Origin: Lepus europaeus
Lineage: Eukaryota > Chordata > Mammalia > Lagomorpha > Leporidae
Direction: 5' to 3'
DNA length: 64,000 nt
NCBI RefSeq assembly: GCF_033115175.1
Contig: NC_084827.1
Span: 180,017,601-180,081,600 of the forward strand
Shown: piece after piece, positions 21,201 to 30,756 of the stretch
How positions within the stretch are numbered: the stretch's first letter is position 1
Layout of the letters: the number at the start of each line of letters is the position of its first letter
The notes under the pieces: model-generated
Told to the model about the DNA's origin: nothing
Database searches by the model: none
The model's input: the letters and a program-made list of their open reading frames with translations, nothing else
Position numbers and translations under genes: made by a program

Positions 21201-23570
21201 CCTAGTGATGGGGCTGTGGATACAGCCAATGTCCAATGCGTGCAGCAGGAGGGGGACGCGCTGGGCCAACGGCCGGCCTCCAGGGCTCAGCTGTGCGCCG
21301 GAGGAATTCCTAACCCTCCTCGCGAGATCCCGGGTATTGGGGGAGAGGCTGGTCAGGGACCCAGGCGCGGCTGCTCAGGTGGCTGGAGCCTCCCGGGACC
21401 CTGGACGCCACCCCCTTCAACCGGTTCCCCAGCTGTCCCAACCCCGCCCTCTGCCCCGACCTCCTACTGGGTGGTGAGGACCTGCTGGACCTGGAGCGCA
21501 TCGTTTAACCCCTTGGAAACCTGGCTGGAAGAAGCAAGTCAGCAGCCACCCCCATGCAGCCTGCCGCCCCACTTTCTGCTTACTGGTCCCTCTCCTCATG
21601 AGCTAGTGACCCAGGTAGGAGTTCACAAGACAGAGGCAGGACCCTGGGTGTGAGCAGGGGAGAGGTGGTGGCGGAATGACCGGATTGGGAGAGCACCAGG
21701 TGGGACTCCCAGGGAAAACAGCATAGAGAAATTCACTCAGGGGCAGTCTCTGGGAAACTCAAGGGTGGCTCTACCCGGTCCAGCTGTCCAGGTTGTCCGG
21801 ATGGGCAGCTCTGACTGTCCGCTGCTGGATATGTGTGTCCATTCTCTTCATCAGCAATAACAGAAGCCGAGCCCCCTCCGCCAAGTAAACAGGACAGGGC
21901 CCTTAAAAAAGAAGAGCCAGCTTAGGGGAGCAGAAAGGGAGGGGGCTTCTCTGGAACCCTAGAGGGCAGAGCCCACCCTGGGCCTTGCTGAACCAAAGAC
22001 AAGCAGGAGGGCAGTGGGCAGATCTGGCCACGGAAGTCCGCTCCACTTGCCCCGGGATTGCAGGGTGGGCCAGAGGTCATGGCCTCACAGGGGGCTGAGC
22101 CCGCTCCCCCCGCAGAGGGGCTTGAGGGGTGCAGCACAGGCCAGGGCCATCCTCCCTCTCCCTCCCACAGGGAGTCCTCATCCCTGTTTGCTGCTGCCCG
22201 GCAGGGTGGGGAGGAGCGTGCAAGGCTGGGCCGCCTTGGTTCTGAGCTGGAAGTGCTCCGTGGTGGCCGTGGTGGCCGCAGAAGTGACAGGCATGGGTGA
22301 CCTCCTGGGCCTTGCAAGCAGAAGAACCCTTGTGTCTCCTGTGTTTGTCCTCCGAAAAAATACAGAGGACTCAGCTGGCATGGCACTGCTGTGGTCGCTT
22401 CCCTGTGGGTGTGCCCGGGGTCCCCCCAGACTTAGGAAAAGAAGGAGCCAGGATCGGGGATTGGTCAGACAACAAGCCCGAAGCCCCCAGTGCCTTCAGC
22501 TAGTGCCCCGTGTGCTGGAGCGGAAGCAGGGCCCACAGGAGGCCTAGGGAGGGGGAGAGACAGACAAGGACCTGGGGGGCCTTTTGGGCTCTGCTGGAAA
22601 CCCACACTTTCTGCGTGGGGCAGGTGTTCCACGGGGGCGCCCTGTGCACCTGTGTGGAGAGTGGCTTTTTTTTTCCTTCCCTTCACAGTGAACACAGAAC
22701 TAAAGGTCTTCATCATTTGCTGTCCAGCATTGGCTCTGCACAATGAATCTGAAACTCCGTCCCCCGGGAGGAAGTTGTTTACAAGGACCCTGTGCCACTC
22801 TGGGTCCTACAGTGCACAAGGCGGGGGGCTGACTCTGGGGGCTCCTGTGGTGTCACATGTCTGCCCGTGGATGGCAGTGACAAGGTTAGCAGGGCAGAGG
22901 TGAGGCTGGAGGAAAACCGGTGCCTTCTGGGAAATGAGCCCAGAGCAGCAGCAGTGGCTTGTCCTCACCTGGGCAAACCCCCTGCGCTGGGCCCTGATGA
23001 GCCGGAAGCTTGGGGCACAGCGGAAGTTGGCCAGGTGGCTCAGAAAGAGAGGGCAACTATCATGTGCCCGAACAGGATTTACTCCCTGAATTAAGGGACT
23101 TTCCCCTCCCCCAGGGACCCCACCAGGGCCTCCCCCTCCCCTTGTTTTTGGAAGCTGAGCTTCAAAAATCTACTTTCTCCTGGGATGTCCCTAAGTCTGT
23201 CTATCTTGTGGTTACCATGGTGCCCCTGCCCTGCCTCTGTCTTCAGTTGCTTGCAAAGCCACTTAAGCCACAAGCAGAGAAAGAACACCCCAGAGACCTT
23301 AGGAGAGGAGGCATTTCATCCTAACGGGAAAAAAACACCACCAACCAAAACCCACCCCACTTCAGTTCATCCACTATTTGTACCTTACCTGGAGATTTTT
23401 TCTCTATACTGCAATGAGCGGAGTAATGGGTTGCACAAAATTGTGCACCACGTATCTTTATTTTAACCATCCACCAAAGGGTAGCTCTGATCTGTACCCA
23501 GAATTCAAACGCGTAGTGTGGACTGTCGCGAGTGGATGCAAGGCTGTGCCATGGGTGAACCGTGGAGCCG
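21201..23570. other. Unique, repeat-poor intergenic sequence
   Basis: This has moderate GC and no SINE, LINE or recognised reading frame. Open frames of 130-180 codons on the plus strand match nothing known. Confidence 0.4.
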
Positions 23571-24640
23571 GAGAAGCAGGCCGGGTGTGCAGAGCGCCCC
23601 CTGTGGGCCACACTGGAGATGGCATCGGTCTTGGGGCCGGCTTGGGTTCGGCGGTTCCCGAGCGCCGGGGGTCGCGGGCCTTCCCGGCCCCAGGATCCGA
23701 GGGGCTGAGGCACCTCTCTCGGTCGCGCCTCCAAGCGCACGGCATCTCGTCGTTCTAAACCTCTAGGGCGCTAGAGACGCCTCTGTCACAAGGGCGGGGA
23801 GAGGCCGGGCACCACGACTGCACCCGGATCCGACTCACCCCGAGGGGTCCTGGCGGGGGACAGCCCGGAGGCCTTCTCGCTCTCGGCCGAGCGCAGGCGG
23901 CCCCGTCACGGGCGGGGATCCCAGCGCTCCCACCAGCGGCCCGAGTCCCTAAGACCGGGATGATGAGCGCAGCGCGCCCGACTAGAGAGAGGGTGCGTGC
24001 CCGGCCCGCAGCCGGCGCCCGGGAGCGCGCTCGGGGGGCGCGGGCGAACGGGGTCGCCAGCAGGTGCGCTCCGCGCGAGAGCACCGGGCGGCGGGCGGCT
24101 CTGCGCTCCGCTCGCCAGCGTTGGAAAGCAGATGCCCGGCAGCGCTGGGCCCCGCGCCCGGCGGTGCCCACCCACGACGCCTCCGCGGGGAGGGAGCGGC
24201 CCCCGGGCGCGCGGCACGAAGCGAGAGCGAGGCACACAGGGGGCCCCGGCTCGGGAGCGGCCCCCGCGGTGTGCGCGCCTCGCCGGGGACGGCCCGGCAC
24301 GGGCGCGGGGCGCTGGCTTCCCGGGAGGCGGAGGCCCTGAGTTCGGTTCGCGCCTCTTGGCAAACCGCTTGCCTGGCCTCGCCCCCGCACTGGGTCCGAC
24401 CTCCGGGGGCTTCAACGCCGCGGAGGGCGGCGGTGCGCGAGTCCAGGGGCGGGTCCTGAGCGCCGGCCGAGGCCCTAGGGCTGACCCGACGCCTTCCCTC
24501 CCCAGGCTCGGCTGTCGCCTCCCCGAGCGTGGCCGCAGCGCGCCCCCTGCGGGCCGGGCCGCCCCGTCGAGGTCCTCCAGGAGGGGGGGGTCCCCGTCGG
24601 CGGCTTGGTTTCCACGCGCGCTTTAACCGCGCCCCTCCCC
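23571..24640. promoter_or_regulatory. CpG island upstream of GBX2, no recognised gene
   Basis: CpG is very dense, and 120-210-codon open frames overlap in most frames. No start-site motif was found. It could be the promoter of a non-coding transcript or simply an orphan island. Confidence 0.45.
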
Positions 24641-24790
24641 TCGGCCATTTCTTTCTTTTTGAAAGGGAGCAAACACCCCAATTTTAACGCGGCCCAATAA
24701 TCTCGTTTGCTCGACTCAAAATGTTTCCACCCAGCAGCTACGCGTCAGCCCAGAGCTCATTTCTCAGGGTGGCTTCGCCTCCGCTTTGCA
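24641..24790. promoter_or_regulatory. Small AT-rich candidate element
   Basis: CACCCCAATTTTAACGCGGC, CCAATAATCTCG and CTCAAAATGTTTCC occur between two CpG-rich blocks. Confidence 0.35.
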
Positions 24791-24984
24791 CAGGAAGCGC
24801 GCCAGGGGCGTGCGGGGGCGCCTCCTCCAGGCAGGGCGCTTGGGTTTGGCACGAGGCGGCCCCCGGGGCAGCGCCTTTGGGCGGGTCCCCGGGGGGGAGG
24901 GAGGTGTGGCGCGCGCGGCCGTTACGGGGTGTCCGGAGCCGGACGGACGTGCGCACGGCGAGGGGACCCGGGGGCCTCTGCCGA

Positions 24985-25345
24985 GCGTTAAATTCCGAAT
25001 AAAAGTCTGGAATATTCCCGGGTCAGAGGGGCAGCGTCTCATTAAAGCCACCGCGGTCCTGCGACGGCGATGCAGACATTAAAGCGCAGTATTTTTCAAT
25101 TAGAGCTGACGAATTCAATCAAAATTCCATAGATTAGGATGAAATGAGGCATGGGTCATTTACAGGGGAGTTTAATTGCCGAGCCATTAGACAAATAGTG
25201 TATTTGCCATCCCCGCGCGATCCATCATTCTGGACACCCACGCCGGGCCGCGTCGCCCCGTCCCGCGCCCCGCGTCCCCGCATCTTCTGATTGTATCTGA
25301 TTTCATTTAGGGCCCCGGGGGATTATAAATGTTCGCGCAATCAAG
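24985..25345. promoter_or_regulatory. Candidate conserved enhancer, TAAT/ATTA-rich
   Basis: It contains TCTCATTAAAGCC, ACATTAAAGCG, TTCAATTAGAGC, AATTCAATCAAAATTCC, TAGATTAGGATG, GAGTTTAATTGCC, GATTATAAATG and GTTCATTAAGG. It is repeat-free with sharp GC-rich borders. Confidence 0.55.
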
Positions 25346-25870
25346 TTCATTAAGGACTCGCGTGCGCGTTTCTGATTGGGATCGCTCCGCCGCCGCCCGC
25401 GCCCCCAACGCCCCCCGGAGCTTCGCGCTGCCCGGCCTTTTGTCTCCCCGCGGCCCCCGACGGACCCCGGAGAGCCCAGCCCGGCGGGGCGGCCGGGGTG
25501 GGGGCTGGGGGCTCCGCAGCCTCACGGCGATCGCGGCGGCCGGAGCAGTGGGGCGCCGTGTGTGTGTGTGGGTGGGGGCAGCTTCGCGTTCGCCGCCCCC
25601 GGCCCGACCCCCGCGTCCGCGCATCTCGAGTGGGTGGGCGCCAGCTCCGCGTTTGCCGCCCCCCCCCCCCCGGCCCGGCGCCGCGGGGAGCGCAGAGCGC
25701 ACGGCATCCGCGTTCGGTTCCCGCGGCCGCTACAGGCCCCGCGGGGAGGGGGGCGCGGCACGCGGGACCCCTCCCAGGACGCGGGTGGGCGCGGTGCCCA
25801 GCGCCAGCAGAGCCAGGAAACAAAGGGGGCGGCGGTCGTGGGGGGCGCGCGTGGGGAAGGGCTGAGACAG
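25346..25870. other. CpG island
   Basis: CpG-dense, with (GT)n at 25559-25572 and a C-run near 25661-25673. Open frames occur in all frames without recognisable protein. Confidence 0.45.
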
Positions 25871-26190
25871 CCTTGCAGCCGTTACAGATAATAGCTTAAT
25901 ATTAACTGCTCCTCATAAAAATACACTTTCGCAGAGACACAGTTCCAAGAAAACCCTCATTTTATCCCCGTCCCGGCGCTCGCCGCTGCTAGCTGCCTCA
26001 GTAATTTAATTGGAATGGAACGTGAGCAATGTGTCATTTTTGAAGAATTTCTGCATCACTTCCTGGAAATTTGATTGTGTTAACTAGGGGCCTACTGCGT
26101 TCTGTTTGGAACCCATAATCGCATTTTTATGTGTCTGTATTACGAGTTCATGTGACCTCCTGTCTTTAGCAGATAAAAAAAAAAATGTTC
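25871..26190. promoter_or_regulatory. Candidate conserved enhancer
   Basis: It contains CTTAATATTAACTGC, CAGTAATTTAATTGG, TGTGTTAACTAGG, CATAATCGCATTTTTATG and TTAGCAGATAAAA. Repeat-free, between two CpG-rich stretches. Confidence 0.5.
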
Positions 26191-26620
26191 TCTTCGCATC
26201 CCGCCGGCATCAGAGCCCAGCTCCCGCCCGGCGCGCACAGGCGGCCCTGGCTCCCCGCGCCTGCCGGCCTCCGGGTCCGTCCGAGCAGGGGAGCCGAGCG
26301 GGGACGCGGGGTGCCCCCGCCCCGAGCCGGCACCGACCAGGGCCGGCCCGGGCCCAGCGTCCTCTGTGCCGTGCCCCGCGCGCGGACGGCGCTGGCCGGA
26401 GACGCGCTCCTGGGGCCGCAGTGGCGAAGGCGCGCGTGCAGGCGTCTCGGAGGCGCGGTTGTGCGGGCCGCCGGGGGCGCGGGCACCGCCGCGGCGAATG
26501 CGTGCGTCGGTGGAGGAAGGCGCTCGGCTCGCGGCTGTGGCGTCGCCCGAGACTCGGCTGGAAACTGCCTTGAATGGCGCGCACGGCGCCTATGGCACGC
26601 GCACCTGCCGTGTGCCGAGG
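26191..26620. other. CpG-rich interval
   Basis: This is GC-rich with overlapping open frames up to 229 codons and no recognised gene. Confidence 0.4.
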
Positions 26621-26700
26621 AAGGAGGCGACTCCATAATCGATATTTTAATTACCGAATCTCTCATTACGGCTGCACAGTTCTACACTTCCCCTACCCCC
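26621..26700. promoter_or_regulatory. Small candidate element with ATCGAT and TTTTAATTACCG
   Basis: CATAATCGATATTTTAATTA followed by CTCATTACGG; an AT-rich pocket flanked by GC-rich DNA. Confidence 0.4.
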
Positions 26701-26869
26701 GGAGGGTGCGGAAGGAAGCCTTTCTCACCGGTCTCCTCTCCTAATTCTGGGGAGCAGGTGGCTGGGCGAGGCTGGGACCGCTTGCTTATGGCGCCACCTG
26801 GAGGTGACAACGCGTTTCAAATTCTCCCCAGTTGTTCTGCAGGGTCCCAGAGACTTCTCTCAGCAGTGG

Positions 26870-27664
26870 AGTGAGATTAATCTTTTAACAGAGAAAGATG
26901 GTAACGAGTTCTGGATTTAAACCTCAGAAATCGGCTGCAGTATTGGGCGCGGCCGAGGTTTGGGGCTTCCCCTTGTTATACATTCCCAGCTAGCTGTGCA
27001 CAGAAAATGAGACCACGGAATAAATGCATCCTTGAAGTGATGGGGTAAGAGGTTCCCGGCTCATCACGGGGTCCTGGGCGCCCTGAAGAGCGGACAGGCA
27101 CCCGACCTGCCGCTGGCACCCCGCCGAGGCTCAGCCCGGAGGGGCCGGCCGCCGCAGCAGGCTGTTTATTCTGCAGACCTATATTTCACACCGCTTCTGT
27201 ACAAGGTCAACCTGCCCCATCCGCCTTGTGTCTAAAGGGCTGCTTCCGAGATTGGAAACCTGACAGTCACAGCGGTGCTGGGATTGGCCCGTGCGCCTCA
27301 CAGGGTCGGGGGCTTTGCTGCTCTTCAGAGCGCGCTGCGTTGGTGATTACCAAGTCACTTTAAATAAAACCGACACAAACACGGGAAGGAAGACAGGCCC
27401 ACGGCTCCGTGCAGAATTTTAAACCTAGCACGTCACACGGTGCCTGATTGCTCACGGACTGTGGATCGCATCTGGGAGCCGGGAGGGGGAACTTCTCAGC
27501 CTGTGTGGGGGATGCTTGGTGCCGAGAGAGGCCAGCCCCGCCCCCAGGACCGGGCTTGGTGCAGTGTTAGTTCTCTGTGGTCACATAATGAGTAATAATC
27601 AAAGATAACAGGTGGGAATAGAGGGAATATTTCCCTGATGTCTTTTGTAAAAATAGGTAAAAGC
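26870..27664. promoter_or_regulatory. Repeat-free interval with several candidate sites
   Basis: GAGATTAATCTTTTAAC, GGTGATTACCAAG and, at 27584-27616, ATAATGAGTAATAATCAAAG followed by ATAACAGGTG. The last cluster combines a TAATC core, an ATCAAAG TCF/LEF-like core and a CAGGTG E-box in about 25 bp. The block ends at a SINE target site. Confidence 0.45.
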
Positions 27665-27677
27665 ACTATTTGCTCTT

Positions 27678-27990
27678 TTTATTTTAATATTTGTTTATTT
27701 ATTTGAAGAGTTATACAAAGAGAGGAGAGGCAGAGAGATCTTCCATCTGCTGGTTCACTCCCGTTGGCTGCAACAGCCAGAGCTGCACTGATCTGAAGCC
27801 AGCAGCTTCTTCCAGGTCCCCCATGGCGGGTACAGGGACCCAGAACTTGGGCCATCTTCTACTGCTTTCTCCCAGGCCATAGCAGAGAGCTGCATTGGAA
27901 ATGGAGAAGCCGGGACTCGAACTGGCACCCATATGGGATGCCGGCACTACAGGCAGCGGCTTTACCCGCTATGCCATAGCACAGGCCCCA
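27678..27990 (-). mobile_element. CSINE, inverted, with 13-bp target-site duplication
   Basis: It is flanked by ACTATTTGCTCTT at 27665-27677 and 27991-28003, identical on both sides. The body runs from the inverted tail to TATGCCATAGCACAGGCCCC. Confidence 0.95.
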
Positions 27991-28049
27991 ACTATTTGCT
28001 CTTGTTATATTATGAGTGCATGATTTAAAACTGAATTTGGAATTAAAGA

Positions 28050-28410
28050 AGATAAGGGACTGGCACTGTGGTGCAGCAGGTTAAGCTGCCGCCTGCAGTG
28101 CCAGCATCACATATGGGCGCTGGTTCCAGTCCCAGCTGCTCTGCTTCTGATCCAGCTCCCTGCTGATGAGCCTGGGAAAGCAGTGGAAGACGGCCCAGGT
28201 GCCTGGGAGACCCAGATGAAGCTCCTGGCTCCTTGATTCGGCCTACACTCCCCTGCCCTGGCTGTTGTGATCATTTGGAGAGTGAACCAGTGGATGGAAG
28301 ATATTTCTCTTTCTCTCTCCTCTCTCTCTCTCTTTCTCCCCCTCCCCCCTCCTTGACGTGTAACTCTGCCTTTCAAATAAGCAAATAAATCTTGAAGAAA
28401 AAAAAAAACC
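28050..28410 (+). mobile_element. CSINE, full-length
   Basis: The element runs from GGGACTGGCACTGTGGTGCAG to CAAATAAGCAAATAAATCTTG followed by an A-run, with a CT tract at 28305-28350. Confidence 0.92.
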
Positions 28411-28627
28411 TGCTTACCATGCCCCTCACCATAAAAACCAAGGTAAGTTGAGCTTATATAATATTCTCAACGAGAAAAATAATGATCGCCAGTGTGGGCT
28501 GTGTTTAAGAAGGAAAATGTTGTTAGATTCTTTAATAATAATAATAATAAAAAGCTACCAGGGTATATTTAGTTCACTGTAAAGAAGTGATTCTAGTGTC
28601 GTCTTTGTGGATGCTTCTCTCAACTAA

Positions 28628-28705
28628 TTCCCTCCCTCCCTCCCGCCCTCCCTCCGCCCTCCGTTCCCTTAGCCTCCGACTCTCTATCTCCCCTCCCTCC
28701 CTGTT
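28628..28705 (+). repeat. Pyrimidine-rich (CCCT)n tract
   Basis: Irregular CCCTCC/CCCT units are continuous on one strand, with purines opposite. Confidence 0.8.
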
Positions 28706-29202
28706 TCTTCCCTTCCTTCGTTCTGGTCCGTGTGGAATCACGCGGTCCTCGCATTTCACATCTCACACACGGAGCAGACAGCACAGCTACACAGTCATCG
28801 AAGCAGCGCTTTTCGCTTGGGTTTAACAAAGTAGATTGTGAGCAGTGACCAAATTCTGCAGAACTATGAATGAATTCCGTCTCGTCTCACGGGAACACAG
28901 CCCAGACAACTGCGCTAGCCATTTGGGCCCTCAGCCGGCCGCCGAAGACCCAGACCGCGTGACGCCACGCGCACGAGGTGTTCAGAGGAGTCCAAGCCAC
29001 GGGCACGGCAAGCAGAGTGCGGGCTCCTGGGGGTGATGGAGGAGTCAGCAGGGAGTCTGGCCGCTGTCCCTGTGGCTCTGACCCCATCTCCGGCCGTGCA
29101 GTGTGCTGCAGCCCCTCCCAGGCCAAAGCCGGCCCTCAGAGTCCCACCACGGCCTCTGCTGCTCACCTGCTCTGTGACTCAGTGAAGCTCCAAGTCCTTG
29201 GT

Positions 29203-29335
29203 CTGGCCCCGCCCCCACCCTCCCAGCCCAAGTGTGGGCGCCCTGCCCCCCGGGGGGAGCCGAGGCCCTCTGGCCCCGCCCCCCACCCTCCCAGCCCAAG
29301 TGTGGGCACCCTGCCCTCTGGGGGGTTGCGTCACT
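29203..29335 (+). repeat. 67-bp tandem duplication (2 copies)
   Basis: CTGGCCCCGCCCCC...CAGCCCAAGTGTGGGC begins at 29203 and again at 29270, with a few substitutions between copies. Confidence 0.85.
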
Positions 29336-30050
29336 GACCCTGCCTTTGTTGATGTTTTCCTCTGGACACGGTGGGGGCTGGGGACAGGCTGCCTGGGATG
29401 CAGCTGTTCTTGGAGCACCTGGAGAGGTCAACTGTCCATCGCAGTTGCTGCCACACGGGAGGGTGTGACGTGTAGCCCGGCTGCAGCTGGAAAGCCCAGG
29501 AGCCGCTGCACGTCCATCAGAGGATCCACAGAGGCTGTGAGCTTGAGTAAGGCCTGCAGGTGGGGCACAGCGACTGCCCTTGAAAAAGCCTGGGTGTTGC
29601 CCCCCCTCCACCAGGGCAGGGGCCACCCGCGAGCCCCAGCATCAGTCAGGAGCATGGGGAGGAGGGACGCAGCACAGGGAGAGCCCCGCCCCCGCCAGGT
29701 GTCCCCGGGGCGAGCTCTGGTTGCGTGCTGTCTTAGCGTGCAGGTCCCTGAGGTCCCGGCCCAGGGCTGTGGGAGGCCTCTCCGGGGGGGAAGGGGGCAG
29801 ACAGAGCTTGGAAGAGCGCGGGCAAGGGACCTGCACCAGGCCCTGGGGGGTGGAGTTGAAAGAGAGGCTCATTTGGGTGCCAGAGGTCCCGGAGGGCCAG
29901 CACAGCCCCCCATGGGCCGCTGTCTCCGAGAGCTCTCTGAAGAGGCCGCGTGTACCTCCCAGTCCTTTGTTTGAGGGACACCAGCGGTTTCAAGGGACTG
30001 TCACCGGCAATTCGGGGGGGGGGGGGCGGAAAGCGCTTTTGGTTTTGTTT

Positions 30051-30365
30051 TTTAGAGATTTTATTTATTTGAAAGGCAGAGTGATGTGGGGAGAGGAAAG
30101 GGTGAGGGAGAGGGGAGGAGAGGAGAGAGGAGAGATCTACCCGACGGCTCATTCCCCAAATGGTTGAAACGGCTGCGGCTGGGCCAGGCTGAAGCCAGGA
30201 GCCATTCTGGGTCTCCCACGTGGGTGTCAGGCGCCCAAGCACCCGGGCCACCTTCTGGGCCCTCCCGGGTGCGTTAGCAGGGAGCTGGAATGGAAGTGGA
30301 GCAGCCGGGACTGGACCTGGCGCTGACACAGGGGCGTTGCAGGCGGCGGCTAACCACAGGGCCGG
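30051..30365 (-). mobile_element. CSINE, sense to ASB18, with AATAAA-bearing tail
   Basis: On the plus strand it reads GATTTTATTTATTTGAAAGGCAGAG, a GA-rich tract, and then the inverted body up to the head near CACAGGGCCGG. It is therefore in the same orientation as ASB18, 205 bp past the stop, and its tail supplies AAATAAAATC on the minus strand. Confidence 0.85.
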
Positions 30366-30570
30366 ACTCCGGACAAGGCTTGTAGAGAAGCAATCCCGTT
30401 TCGAGGGCGGCCTGCAGTTCAGCGAGGTCCTCCGAGCTTTCCTGGCCCCGTGGCAGAGCGAGGTGGGAATGGCCCACCCCTCCCTCCTCTTCCGGGTCGC
30501 TGTCCTCCACACGAGGCCTCCTCGGAGGGGTGGCCATGAGGACAGGAGCCGGGTTCCCGTGCCCGGGTCT
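30366..30570 (-). other. ASB18: ASB18 3'UTR, unique part
   Basis: These 205 bp lie between the ASB18 stop codon and a same-strand SINE. No AATAAA is seen in this stretch on the minus strand; the first candidate hexamers lie in the SINE tail at about 30058-30070. Confidence 0.5.
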
Positions 30571-30756
30571 TCAGCGCAGGACGCCCTCTGGTTCCAGAAG
30601 CAAGTAACTCCGCAGGGCCGCGGGCAAGGGCAGCTGCGGGATGATGTCACAGCACTTCCTGCCACACAGCCGGCGGACAGCACAGCGGCACAGGTGCTGC
30701 AGGCAGCGCGGGGCGTGGCCCAGGGCAAAGAAGGACTGGTAGAAGGCCTTGTGCGT
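30571..30756 (-). CDS. ASB18: ASB18 terminal coding exon (SOCS box)
   Basis: The acceptor CCTTCTAG|ACGCAC has its first base at 30756; the stop TGA is at 30573-30571. The exon encodes 61 residues: [17 protein letters not shown], the BC-box [15 protein letters not shown] that would contact Elongin C, then [20 protein letters not shown] with the Cul5-type LPxP, ending EPEGVLR. The reading frame needed manual choice, because the longest minus-strand open frame here is a different one and is not the gene. Confidence 0.93.
   Translation of the reverse strand, partial: THKAFYQSFFALGHAPRCLQHLCRCAVRRLCGRKCCDIIPQLPLPAALRSYLLLEPEGVLR

Larger units (their letters stand above)
28411..30050. other. Unique spacer between SINEs downstream of ASB18
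   Basis: No gene is recognised. It contains (AAT)n at 28538-28552, a (CCCT/CCCTCC)n pyrimidine tract at 28628-28705, a 67-bp tandem duplication at 29203-29335 and a G-run at 30016-30026. The 258-codon plus-strand open frame at 29198-29974 starts in the duplication and matches no family I recognise. Confidence 0.4.

Noticed and set aside
28574-28759. Arg/Glu-rich small protein on the minus strand
   Set aside because: It arises from a (CCCT)n pyrimidine tract translated on the opposite strand.
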